Shown piece after piece: positions 17,748-25,427 of a stretch of 64,000 nt of DNA. A program made the translations under genes and the position numbers. The stretch comes from G963674685 sp963674685 (GTDB taxonomy: Bacteria; Lernaellota; Lernaellaia; JACKCT01). The stretch covers positions 124,001 to 188,000 of the forward strand of contig CAXXWT010000009.1 of the NCBI GenBank assembly GCA_963674685.2, written 5' to 3'. The notes under the pieces are model-generated. The model was not told where the DNA came from. It saw nothing but the letters and a program-made list of their open reading frames with translations, and did no database searches. How positions within the stretch are numbered: the first letter of the stretch is position 1; each line of letters begins with the position of its first letter.

Positions 17748-19361
17748 ATGAGCCGAGTTACGATCACTTTCCCATTCATGATTTTCGGCTTAATTCTGTC
17801 ATTTGTTTTTCCTGCCGTTTCGTTTGGCGAAGAAGCCGACGACTCGGACGATTTCTTCTCCGATACTCCCGCCGCGCCCGCCGCCGATTCCTCGGATGAT
17901 TTTTTCGGCGATTCTCCCGCCGCAACATCCGTATTTCAGCCCACGGGGCATCTTACCGGCGAGTTCTGGGAAAAGGTCGCCGGAGATATGAAAAAGGACA
18001 ACGAGGATGAATTTCTCGTGTCCAATCTGGCCGTGGTCCTGGGGCAGGGCGATTTCGTCATGTCGGAAAAGCTGTCGGCGCAAATGTCGGTTCTTTTCAC
18101 GCACGATTCCGCGTGGAACAAGAATGAAAACCGCGCCGAGTACGATTTGCAGGTCTGGGAGGCCTTTGCCAAGTACCGGACGAGCAGCGTGGATTTCAAG
18201 CTCGGCCAGAGCATCTGGGCCTGGGGCCTGACGGATATCGTCAATCCGACGAATCTGATCAATCCTATAGACCTGAACCGGTATTTCGATATCGAGATGA
18301 ACCTGGGGCGCCTGCCCATACTGTCCGCCGGGGCGACCTGGTATTTTTCCTCGCTGCGCCTGGAAGGGGTTTATATTCCGTTTCACAGGCCGTCGAAATT
18401 CTCCGTTGTGGGAAGAGACACGGCGATTCTGGGCCACCGATTTCCCTTATATGACCTGCTGCGTTTTATCGACGACGAACGCGGGTATCGCTACGCGAAA
18501 CGCTTTTTGGATCGTTGGGTTCCCGATTGGGAAGAAACGATGGCCGAGGAAATCAACGACCAAAGTTATTACGACACGAAGACCGAACGCCTGGAAGATG
18601 ATTTCACCAATAGTTCCGGCGCCGTGCGTTTCGGCGGCAGCATGCGCGGCTGGGATTTCGATCTGATGGGATTCTACCTTTGGGATCAAATCCCGTCGGT
18701 GCACGTCAATCCGGTTCTGCATGACTTCATGGAGTACATGGAGGATTACGAAAGTCAGGTATTTCCCATGCCGAAACCGGCGGACGTGGAGGATCTCGCC
18801 GTTGCGCTTCTGACCGATCCTTTCAGAATCGTTTACCATCGGATTTACGGCCCGGGCGCCGACATCGGCACGACTTTCGGCGCGCTGTCGGTGCGCGCGG
18901 AAGGGACCGCCATATGGGGTCGGCCCACGTATCGCCGAGACCTGACGCTGGTGAAAAAGCCGGTTTACAACTATGCCTTGAATCTTGAGTATGAGTTTCC
19001 GCTGGACATCACCATTTCCGCCACGCTCTACCATTCTTTCCTGGGCAATTATGAAAACGACCTCATCGCCCCATCCGATTATCCGTTCTTGTTTATCGGT
19101 TATATGACCACTTTTTTTGAAGAACGCATGACCGTGCAGGGCGCGTTCACGTATGACTTCAGTCGCCTGGATCGCCGGGAATGGGAGAGCCTCGACATCT
19201 TCGGCCAAAGCGGCCAGTCCAGCGCCATTGTCGACTGGGATTTCACGGATCACTACACCATGGGTTGCGGTGTGAACTATTTCTGGGGCGCTCGGGGAAC
19301 TCTCTTCGGCCTGGTCAAGGAATATTCCCGGGTGTTTGTCGAGGCCAAGTATTCGTTTTAG
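17748..19361 (+). CDS. DUF1302-like outer-membrane beta-barrel protein
   Basis: The 537-residue product has a signal peptide (ending AVSFGEEA), an acidic linker with two copies of a DDFF-DxP unit, and a long alternating beta-strand region ending in phenylalanine (KYSF), the usual last residue of outer-membrane barrels. LGQSIWAWGLTDIVNPTNLI and LNRYFDIEMNLGRLP resemble the DUF1302 family. The frame is open 99 codons further upstream, but that part is translated MITE sequence; the ATG at 17748 directly precedes the signal peptide. It probably works with the preceding LolA-like protein at the outer membrane. Confidence 0.75.
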   Translation: MSRVTITFPFMIFGLILSFVFPAVSFGEEADDSDDFFSDTPAAPAADSSDDFFGDSPAATSVFQPTGHLTGEFWEKVAGDMKKDNEDEFLVSNLAVVLGQGDFVMSEKLSAQMSVLFTHDSAWNKNENRAEYDLQVWEAFAKYRTSSVDFKLGQSIWAWGLTDIVNPTNLINPIDLNRYFDIEMNLGRLPILSAGATWYFSSLRLEGVYIPFHRPSKFSVVGRDTAILGHRFPLYDLLRFIDDERGYRYAKRFLDRWVPDWEETMAEEINDQSYYDTKTERLEDDFTNSSGAVRFGGSMRGWDFDLMGFYLWDQIPSVHVNPVLHDFMEYMEDYESQVFPMPKPADVEDLAVALLTDPFRIVYHRIYGPGADIGTTFGALSVRAEGTAIWGRPTYRRDLTLVKKPVYNYALNLEYEFPLDITISATLYHSFLGNYENDLIAPSDYPFLFIGYMTTFFEERMTVQGAFTYDFSRLDRREWESLDIFGQSGQSSAIVDWDFTDHYTMGCGVNYFWGARGTLFGLVKEYSRVFVEAKYSF

Positions 19362-19425
19362 CGGGCGGGCCAGCATTTTTCATTCTTTGACGATTGAATA
19401 AATTCAAGCCGGAGTCGATATCAAC

Positions 19426-21075
19426 GTGATGCCGGAGCCCGACAAAGAAATCGCCGGAAAAAGGATCGCTGCTTTGGGCATCGCGTCGATGCTTTTCGTT
19501 CGCCTGGCCGCGGATGTCTACTGGCTTAAATTAAATCCTCATCCTTTTTGCGCCTTCATGCGCATCCAGGGATTTCAATTCGCGCACACTTTCAACGAAG
19601 GCGGCTTCACGGCCTTTGTCGAGCTATTTTTCGCGCAGGATTATTATCCGCCTTTGTTGCCGGCGCTGATCGGACTGACGCGCGCCGTTTTAAAGGCCGG
19701 CAACTATTCCGGGGCAATCGTCAATATCGTGCTTTTCGCTTTCGCCGCTTATGCGATCAATGGAATTTTCCGAAAAATTACGGAAAAAACCTGGCCCGGC
19801 CTTCTGGCCGTGTTTTTATTCCTGACGAGTCCCTATCTGGTCTTTTTCACGCGGTCGCCCATGTTGGAGGCCACGCTGGCGGCTCTGGGCCCCGTCGTCC
19901 TGTGGGCCTTTATCCGAAGCAACGGTTTTTCATCCTGGCGGCGCTGCCTCGCGGCGGGCTTTGCCGTCGGCGTCGGGTTGATGATCAAGTGGTCTTTTCT
20001 ATACGTGGTCTGGGGAATCATCGCTTACGCGGGAATTGAAGCCCTGGCCCATGTTTTGCGGCAGGACGGCCGGGAACGCGTTCGTGAAATCATAAGGCAG
20101 TGCAGGGGAGTAATCGTTTTCGCGCTCATTGCCGCGGCCGTCACGCTGCCCTGGTATCTGCTTTCCCTGAACATGGAGAAAGTGCGCGTGGGGGCGCAGG
20201 CGGACCCGTTGGCCGGCGGATTGATCGTCCAGGCGACCTGGTACCTGCATATCCTCTGGTCGAAATTTTACAGCCTGGAAATCGCGATGCTGATCGCCAC
20301 GGCCGTCCCCGTCGCTTTCGCCGTGCGCTTTTCGAGTGCGTCAAGAATGGCTTTGACCGGATTTCTCGCCGCCTACGTGGCTCTGATCGCCATCCCGCAC
20401 AAAAACGTTCGCTACCTGGCGCCCTTGCTGTTTTACTTTCCCATACTGATCGTCATCGGCCTTGAAAAACTGAGCCGGGTTAATCTCAAGGCTTTGCGCA
20501 TAGTAGCGCTCGTTATCGCCATAGCGCTTCCGACAGCGGCAGCCGGGCGATTCGCCACGCTGGGACTCAAACCCGGATTATATCCCTTTCCCACCGGCGA
20601 CATCCGGCAAATCAATCCCGAGTGCCTGCGTGGTTTTGCCGGTTACAGGCGGCAGATCGAAAAAACCCTCGACGAAACCGGAAGCGGTGAACTGGCGATA
20701 TTCGCCGTGCATCCCCTGACGGCGCCGAATTCCTCGTTCAGCCTGGACCTCATGCAACTCATCGTGCAGGCCAACAATCTGCGTGAATCCAAAGCGTATG
20801 AAGTTCGCGGCTACGAAGTGATCGACTACGCGAGATTCGAGGAACTATTGCCGAAACTCGATGTGCTTTTAGTGCAAAAGGAAATTTGGGATATCAGTTC
20901 GGAACAGATGGCGAAGCTCATGAAAGATTCCGTGAATTTCGCCTCACCGGGACAGGCGCCGCCGCCGGCGCCGGAAGATTATTTGTTCAAGGAAAGAATC
21001 CTGGCGGATTTCACCTTAAAAGAAACCGTCAACGCAAAGTGCGACGGCGACCTGGAAATCTACGTGCACAAGTAA
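19426..21075 (+). CDS. Membrane glycosyltransferase of the GT-C (PMT/ArnT-like) superfamily
   Basis: The 549-residue product has about ten membrane segments followed by a soluble C-terminal region of some 160 residues. The first periplasmic loop contains AQDYYPPLLPALIGL, and the FLTSPYLVFFTRSPMLE segment resembles the dolichyl-phosphate mannosyltransferase/ArnT family, which transfers sugars from polyprenyl-phosphate donors. GTG at 19426 or ATG at 19429 are equally possible starts. The acceptor is unknown. It converges with the minus-strand island, only 3 bp from it. Confidence 0.75.
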   Translation: MMPEPDKEIAGKRIAALGIASMLFVRLAADVYWLKLNPHPFCAFMRIQGFQFAHTFNEGGFTAFVELFFAQDYYPPLLPALIGLTRAVLKAGNYSGAIVNIVLFAFAAYAINGIFRKITEKTWPGLLAVFLFLTSPYLVFFTRSPMLEATLAALGPVVLWAFIRSNGFSSWRRCLAAGFAVGVGLMIKWSFLYVVWGIIAYAGIEALAHVLRQDGRERVREIIRQCRGVIVFALIAAAVTLPWYLLSLNMEKVRVGAQADPLAGGLIVQATWYLHILWSKFYSLEIAMLIATAVPVAFAVRFSSASRMALTGFLAAYVALIAIPHKNVRYLAPLLFYFPILIVIGLEKLSRVNLKALRIVALVIAIALPTAAAGRFATLGLKPGLYPFPTGDIRQINPECLRGFAGYRRQIEKTLDETGSGELAIFAVHPLTAPNSSFSLDLMQLIVQANNLRESKAYEVRGYEVIDYARFEELLPKLDVLLVQKEIWDISSEQMAKLMKDSVNFASPGQAPPPAPEDYLFKERILADFTLKETVNAKCDGDLEIYVHK

Positions 21076-21078
21076 TGT

Positions 21079-22194
21079 TTATTTGTTGCCAGCAATTACT
21101 GAAAAAGCCTTGCTTGGGATTAAGTTGTTTACCATTACATATCTTGTGTTTTCTTTATTATTTGGCAGGCAAATCCACTCGGTTTCTGTATCATTAGGAC
21201 ATGTCACCATACAGTGTTCATAGTTGCAGGATACGACTGGGCAATCTGTGTTGTTGCATTTGAATACGTCAAAGCATTTCTTCTCAATGACATTTGTCCA
21301 TACGCCTTTTCCTGCTTCCGCTTCAAATCCGAGTAATCGAAGGGCAGCTTTATTCGCTCTTTTTATTGTATACTTTTTATTCACGAGAAATATGGGGTTT
21401 GGATTTGTATCGAAGGTTCTTTCAAGTTCCTTTTTAGCTCGAATAATTTGGTTTTCTCTCTGCTTGTCTTTCACTGTATGAGGTGCAACTTCCACGAACA
21501 CTTCGATAAGATCATGCGAAAAAAAGGACAATATTCTCTGAAGCTTTCCGCGTACTGATGTGTGCTTCTCTAGGTCTTCTAAAACGTCCGCTGGAATTTT
21601 CTTTTTAATTTTTGGTGGTAGATCATCCGATGAACCAGTAAGCCTTTCCATAACTTGTTTCACAGCCTCTTCGCCAAAAACTTGGTACAAATGATTTGCA
21701 GCCCGAGCCAATCCTTCATTTTTTTCAGATTCAACAACATCTATCATGTAAAAGAAGTTTTTTAAAATCGCACCTTGGATTAAGCGAATTTTATCAATAT
21801 TTTGGAAATATGGAATTCCCTTTGAGTACTCCTTCACAAAATCCTCAACTTTGTCATCTTTTCCAATGTCTTGGTTTCTTAACAGTACCCTGCGGATAAT
21901 AAATTCAGCAAATTTGTCATATGCATATCCGATTAGTGGAATCCACCCCAACGTGAAAGCGAGTAATGCATGGTAAATTTCAGAATCTATATTTTTGTAA
22001 AAGAAAGTGAATACAGCCGTTCCAGTAATTAAATTTATTGTGGCCCATGTTCTTATAGACCTCTTTACACTGGCTGGTTTTAGTATTGCATCCGCATCCT
22101 TTTTCTTCAGCTTCGAATAAAGATACAGAAAAGCGGCGATAATTTGAATTGCCGCAAGTAAAGCCCAACATCCACCGAATTGAACTGGCTGCAT
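21079..22194 (-). CDS. Membrane protein with C-terminal Cys-rich PAS domain
   Basis: The 371-residue product begins with a hydrophobic segment followed by a KLKKKD loop, and two more membrane helices lie near residues 50-90. A helical cytoplasmic region and a C-terminal PAS domain follow (ELERTFDTNPNPIFLVNKKY through ANKAALRLLGFEA). Inside or after the PAS is a cysteine cluster (CFDVFKCNNTDCPVVSCNYE then HCMVTC), which might bind metal or a redox cofactor. There is no kinase, cyclase or DNA-binding output domain. It is the last gene of an AT-rich three-gene operon, so it may be the effector of the small regulators upstream. Confidence 0.6.
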   Translation of the reverse strand: MQPVQFGGCWALLAAIQIIAAFLYLYSKLKKKDADAILKPASVKRSIRTWATINLITGTAVFTFFYKNIDSEIYHALLAFTLGWIPLIGYAYDKFAEFIIRRVLLRNQDIGKDDKVEDFVKEYSKGIPYFQNIDKIRLIQGAILKNFFYMIDVVESEKNEGLARAANHLYQVFGEEAVKQVMERLTGSSDDLPPKIKKKIPADVLEDLEKHTSVRGKLQRILSFFSHDLIEVFVEVAPHTVKDKQRENQIIRAKKELERTFDTNPNPIFLVNKKYTIKRANKAALRLLGFEAEAGKGVWTNVIEKKCFDVFKCNNTDCPVVSCNYEHCMVTCPNDTETEWICLPNNKENTRYVMVNNLIPSKAFSVIAGNK

Positions 22195-22208
22195 AAATGT
22201 CCCCGATA

Positions 22209-22493
22209 TTAGTAACGCTTATAATGGTAAAAATTGATGGATTTTTCACCTTCGCCTTCATCTAGTTTAATGGTATTAAAAACGAAGATCTGCTTTATTT
22301 CAAGGAGGTAGTCAATGATTTTATCCACAACATCCTCTTCAAGGCCAGCGTACTCAGCGACAAGACACCCACAGAGAGGCCCCTTTTCTTTAATAATTCT
22401 AAGCACACGAATAACATTATTACCTAGTTCTCGATAAGGGAGTACTCTTTCAAATCTCGTCCTTTTTAAATAGCCAAAGTCAGTTGATTCCAT
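22209..22493 (-). CDS. Small winged-helix-like protein
   Basis: The 94-residue product has a helical core (NNVIRVLRIIKEKGPLCGCLVAEYAGLEEDVVDKIIDYLLEI) followed by a short beta-rich end, consistent with a winged helix, but no family was recognised. It starts 2 bp after the stop of the upstream regulator gene and ends 14 bp before the PAS-protein gene, so the three genes are one transcription unit. The codons are AT-rich compared with the flanks. Confidence 0.5.
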   Translation of the reverse strand: MESTDFGYLKRTRFERVLPYRELGNNVIRVLRIIKEKGPLCGCLVAEYAGLEEDVVDKIIDYLLEIKQIFVFNTIKLDEGEGEKSINFYHYKRY

Positions 22494-22495
22494 GC

Positions 22496-23008
22496 CTACG
22501 TTTCCTTTAATAATTTGCGACCATTTTTAGAATTCATTGCTAGCATCTTCAAAAGCGGCTTCTGGTCGTGTGATTTCTCACCGATCTTGAAAGATTTTCG
22601 ATTAGCACCGAGCTCAACGAAGTACTCTCCTTCGACAGCTCGGTGGAAAATATCAGAAAAATCAAAGTTCTCACTTCGTCCGAAATGATTCAGATCAATT
22701 TCTGTGAGTCTTTTTTTCAACTTGGTTTTGGTTGATCTCCCATTTGAGTCGACTTTGCATAGACCGATTCCGACAAGTATGAAAAGAGCGCTTTCGGCTT
22801 CAGTGCATTGTTTCTCATTTATTCTCCTTCTTTTATCTGGGCCTTTAACCAAGTATCCTTTTAATTCCAACCTTTGAAGTTTGTCTTGCGCAGCCCGCGT
22901 GGATACACCCATTTTGCTTCCAAGCTCCTTTGCGGTTGGGGCAATTCCACCCGTTTTCTGGGCGGACATAATTATCTGATACAACGCTTCGTTAAGTCTT
23001 CCCTTCAT
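22496..23008 (-). CDS. LexA-like winged-helix DNA-binding regulator
   Basis: The 170-residue product has an N-terminal winged helix similar to the LexA DNA-binding domain (IAPTAKELGSKMGVSTRAAQ then LQRLELKGYLVKGPDKRRRI), but no serine-protease domain. The C-terminal 100 residues are unrecognised. A strong GAGAGGAG site precedes the ATG. A perfect 12-bp palindrome lies 25 bp upstream between a plausible -35 and -10, so autoregulation is likely. It heads the AT-rich operon and may be horizontally acquired. Confidence 0.6.
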   Translation of the reverse strand: MKGRLNEALYQIIMSAQKTGGIAPTAKELGSKMGVSTRAAQDKLQRLELKGYLVKGPDKRRRINEKQCTEAESALFILVGIGLCKVDSNGRSTKTKLKKRLTEIDLNHFGRSENFDFSDIFHRAVEGEYFVELGANRKSFKIGEKSHDQKPLLKMLAMNSKNGRKLLKET

Positions 23009-23029
23009 GGACTCCTCTCTATACTAACG

Positions 23030-23056
23030 TATATACCATGGTATGAGTAAAATCAA
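23030..23056 (-). promoter_or_regulatory. Promoter with overlapping 12-bp palindromic operator
   Basis: On the minus strand, TTGATT (23056-23051) and TATATA (23035-23030) form a -35/-10 pair with a 15-bp spacer. The spacer and the edge of the -10 contain the perfect palindrome ATACCATGGTAT (23033-23044). A repressor bound there would block RNA polymerase. The neighbouring winged-helix protein is the natural candidate. Confidence 0.4.
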
Positions 23057-23207
23057 GCACTAAAGGCAAATTAGCATAGTTACATCACTAGCGCAAGTGG
23101 TGAGGTGGGGGGACTGCTTAACCATCGCTGAGAAGGAGGATTGCTGATATTTTTGACCATAAAGACATGCCCGTAAGGTATAATCCGGTTGTTACATTTT
23201 TCCTCTG

Positions 23208-24341
23208 TCAGGCGGGCGCCTGCGACAATTCGAACTCACGCAGCGCGGCGCTGAGTTCCTCGATGGCGATTTTCAGTTGGCGTGGCATCTCGGCCATTTT
23301 TTCCTCGGCCCGATGCTGCCAGTCGGCCAGCGCCTTTTTCGCTTCGGTGATGCGCTCGTGCAGTTCTTCCATGTTTCGCTCGGCCTGCTGGGGTAATTCC
23401 TTCATGGCCAGTTTCAGGCGGTCTTTTAATTGTTCGAGGTGCTGGGACGTTTCATCGGTATGTCCGTTATAAGTCATGGCTTCGGAGATTCTCTGGTTCA
23501 GTTCGCTGATGGCGGTCATGGCTTCGGCGAATCCTTTCGCCCAGAGGCTTGGTTCGGGCCAGGCGAGAGACGGGATTTGTGAATCGACTTCCAGACGCGA
23601 AACGCCGCGCCACTCGGCCAATCGGTCCATAATGATGTTGCGGACCTTGTCACGCAACTGGGGCGCATCCGCCATGGTCATGTTTTCGGTGCTTACGGGA
23701 TCCAGCACTTCGATCCTGACGTGCGCGGTTTTGGTCATGATCCACGAGTGTTTCGGCAGGCAGTCGTGAGAGCCGTCGACCGCGATGGGAAGGATGGGAA
23801 CCTGCGCGTCGATGGCCAGCTTAAAGGCTCCGTCGCGAAAGGGGAGAACGAGGTCGTTTTTGGAGCGCGTGCCTTCGGCGAAAAACATGACCGAACAGTT
23901 GTGATCCAGGACTTTGCGGGCCTTGCCGTAGACGCTGCCGCGGCTTGTCTTGTCGCTGCGATTGACGGGGATGTCCCCGGCCAGTCGCATGAGCCAGCCG
24001 GCCACGGGGAAATTGAAGAGCACTTTTTTGGCGACCCATTTCATTTCCCAGGGAACGAAGGAAATGCAGGGGATGTCCGCCATGGATTGATGATTACTGA
24101 CCACAACGTAGGGATTGCGGCGATTCTTGATTTTTTTCGCGCCGTATAGTTTGACCTTCCACATGGGATTGACCTTCGTCAGCCAGCTTCCCATGCGGCG
24201 GAAAACGTAACCGGTGCGATATTTGACCGGATCGCGATCCAGGATGCGCACGATAAGAAGGACGGGGAGCATCAACAGCACGATCAGTGAGATGAACACC
24301 CAGGCATATAAGGAAACCAGAATATTCCAAATTCTGCGCAT
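23208..24341 (-). CDS. plsC: 1-acyl-sn-glycerol-3-phosphate acyltransferase with C-terminal coiled coil
   Basis: The enzyme acylates lysophosphatidic acid to phosphatidic acid in phospholipid synthesis. The 377-residue product has an N-terminal membrane anchor, the HX4D catalytic motif in NHQSMAD (near residue 84), the glycerophosphate-binding FFAEGTRSKND and the VPILPIAVDGS motif. About 110 extra residues at the C-terminus form a charged coiled coil (heptads from about residue 265 to 370) that ordinary PlsC proteins of about 240 residues lack; its role is unknown. Confidence 0.85.
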   Translation of the reverse strand: MRRIWNILVSLYAWVFISLIVLLMLPVLLIVRILDRDPVKYRTGYVFRRMGSWLTKVNPMWKVKLYGAKKIKNRRNPYVVVSNHQSMADIPCISFVPWEMKWVAKKVLFNFPVAGWLMRLAGDIPVNRSDKTSRGSVYGKARKVLDHNCSVMFFAEGTRSKNDLVLPFRDGAFKLAIDAQVPILPIAVDGSHDCLPKHSWIMTKTAHVRIEVLDPVSTENMTMADAPQLRDKVRNIIMDRLAEWRGVSRLEVDSQIPSLAWPEPSLWAKGFAEAMTAISELNQRISEAMTYNGHTDETSQHLEQLKDRLKLAMKELPQQAERNMEELHERITEAKKALADWQHRAEEKMAEMPRQLKIAIEELSAALREFELSQAPA

Positions 24342-24440
24342 TGCACTATTCCTCGTCGGGAGATTAAAAAAAAGCCCGTTGGAGCCTGATGCTTAGTGAA
24401 TTATTGCGTTTAGGTCAACCTATTTTTTTACCGCAATGAC

Positions 24441-25139
24441 CTACCAGGGCACATCTTCACCGTTGCGATTGATGAATCGGCCGGTATCCCGCCTTGTCAG
24501 GCCGTCGATCACGCGCAGCATTCCGTCGACGGATTCCGGAGGCGTCAGCGGAGCTTCTGCGCCGCCCATGTCCGTGGAAATCCAGCCGGGATCGAGGCTG
24601 ACCAGCGTGATATTGCGGTGCCGCAGGCTTTCGGAAAGCGTTTTCGTGATCATATTCAGAGCGGCTTTGGAGGCTCGATAAGCCGGGCCGGCCGCGCCGT
24701 TTTCCCGGCTGAAGCTGCCCAGACCGCTGCTGATATTGACGATGACCGGCTCATCCCCGGCGCACAGCATGGGCAAAAGCGCCTCGATGACGCGCACCGG
24801 CCCCACGGTATTCGTGTTGAGCGTTTTTAGAAGCACTTCGGGATCGGCGTTTACGTCGCGTCCCAGATCTTCCAGCAGGACGCCGGCGTTGTTGATGATG
24901 ACGTCAAGACTGGTGAAGTGTAGTTCGTCGGCCAGATTGCGGACGCTGCCGGCGTCGCTGACATCCAGTGGGAATATCTCCAGCAATGCGCCATGGACTT
25001 TTTGGAGTTCTTTAAGCGATTGGGCTTTTTGTGGCGCACGGGCGGTCGCGATGACTTTTTCGCCGCGCTGAAGCAGCCTTTTTGTAAATTCCAGCCCCAG
25101 GCCTCTGTTTGCTCCGGTCACCAGGATTGTCTTGTCCAT
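24441..25139 (-). CDS. Short-chain dehydrogenase/reductase (SDR)
   Basis: The 232-residue protein is a classical SDR of NAD(P)-dependent oxidoreductases. It has the cofactor motif TGANRGLG (residues 8-15), NNAG, a catalytic serine in VNISSGLGS and the YRASK catalytic pair. The fold and size are those of the sniffer/carbonyl-reductase-like group, but the substrate cannot be told. The ATG follows a GGAG site. It is separated by 99 bp from plsC and is divergent to the radical SAM gene. Confidence 0.88.
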   Translation of the reverse strand: MDKTILVTGANRGLGLEFTKRLLQRGEKVIATARAPQKAQSLKELQKVHGALLEIFPLDVSDAGSVRNLADELHFTSLDVIINNAGVLLEDLGRDVNADPEVLLKTLNTNTVGPVRVIEALLPMLCAGDEPVIVNISSGLGSFSRENGAAGPAYRASKAALNMITKTLSESLRHRNITLVSLDPGWISTDMGGAEAPLTPPESVDGMLRVIDGLTRRDTGRFINRNGEDVPW

Positions 25140-25427
25140 GATTAAGCTCCGGTTCCCATGGTGATCAAAAATACTTCGCCTTAAGGGAAATATGCCTGAT
25201 AATGCATCCGAATATTATGAGATGAATCATCTTTGTGTCATTTACATCCGTTTGACACTTAGAATCCGAATTGCTAATTAACGTCTTTCCGTTTAGCCGT
25301 TTTTTAAAAACGGCGCATATTTACGGACCGTAATCCCTTGTTGCATGCGGCCTGGAGTCGAAAGGGGCGGACCGGCCTGCCGCAGCGAATTTATCCGTTA
25401 ATTTTTCCGCCTTTAGAAAATAAAATT

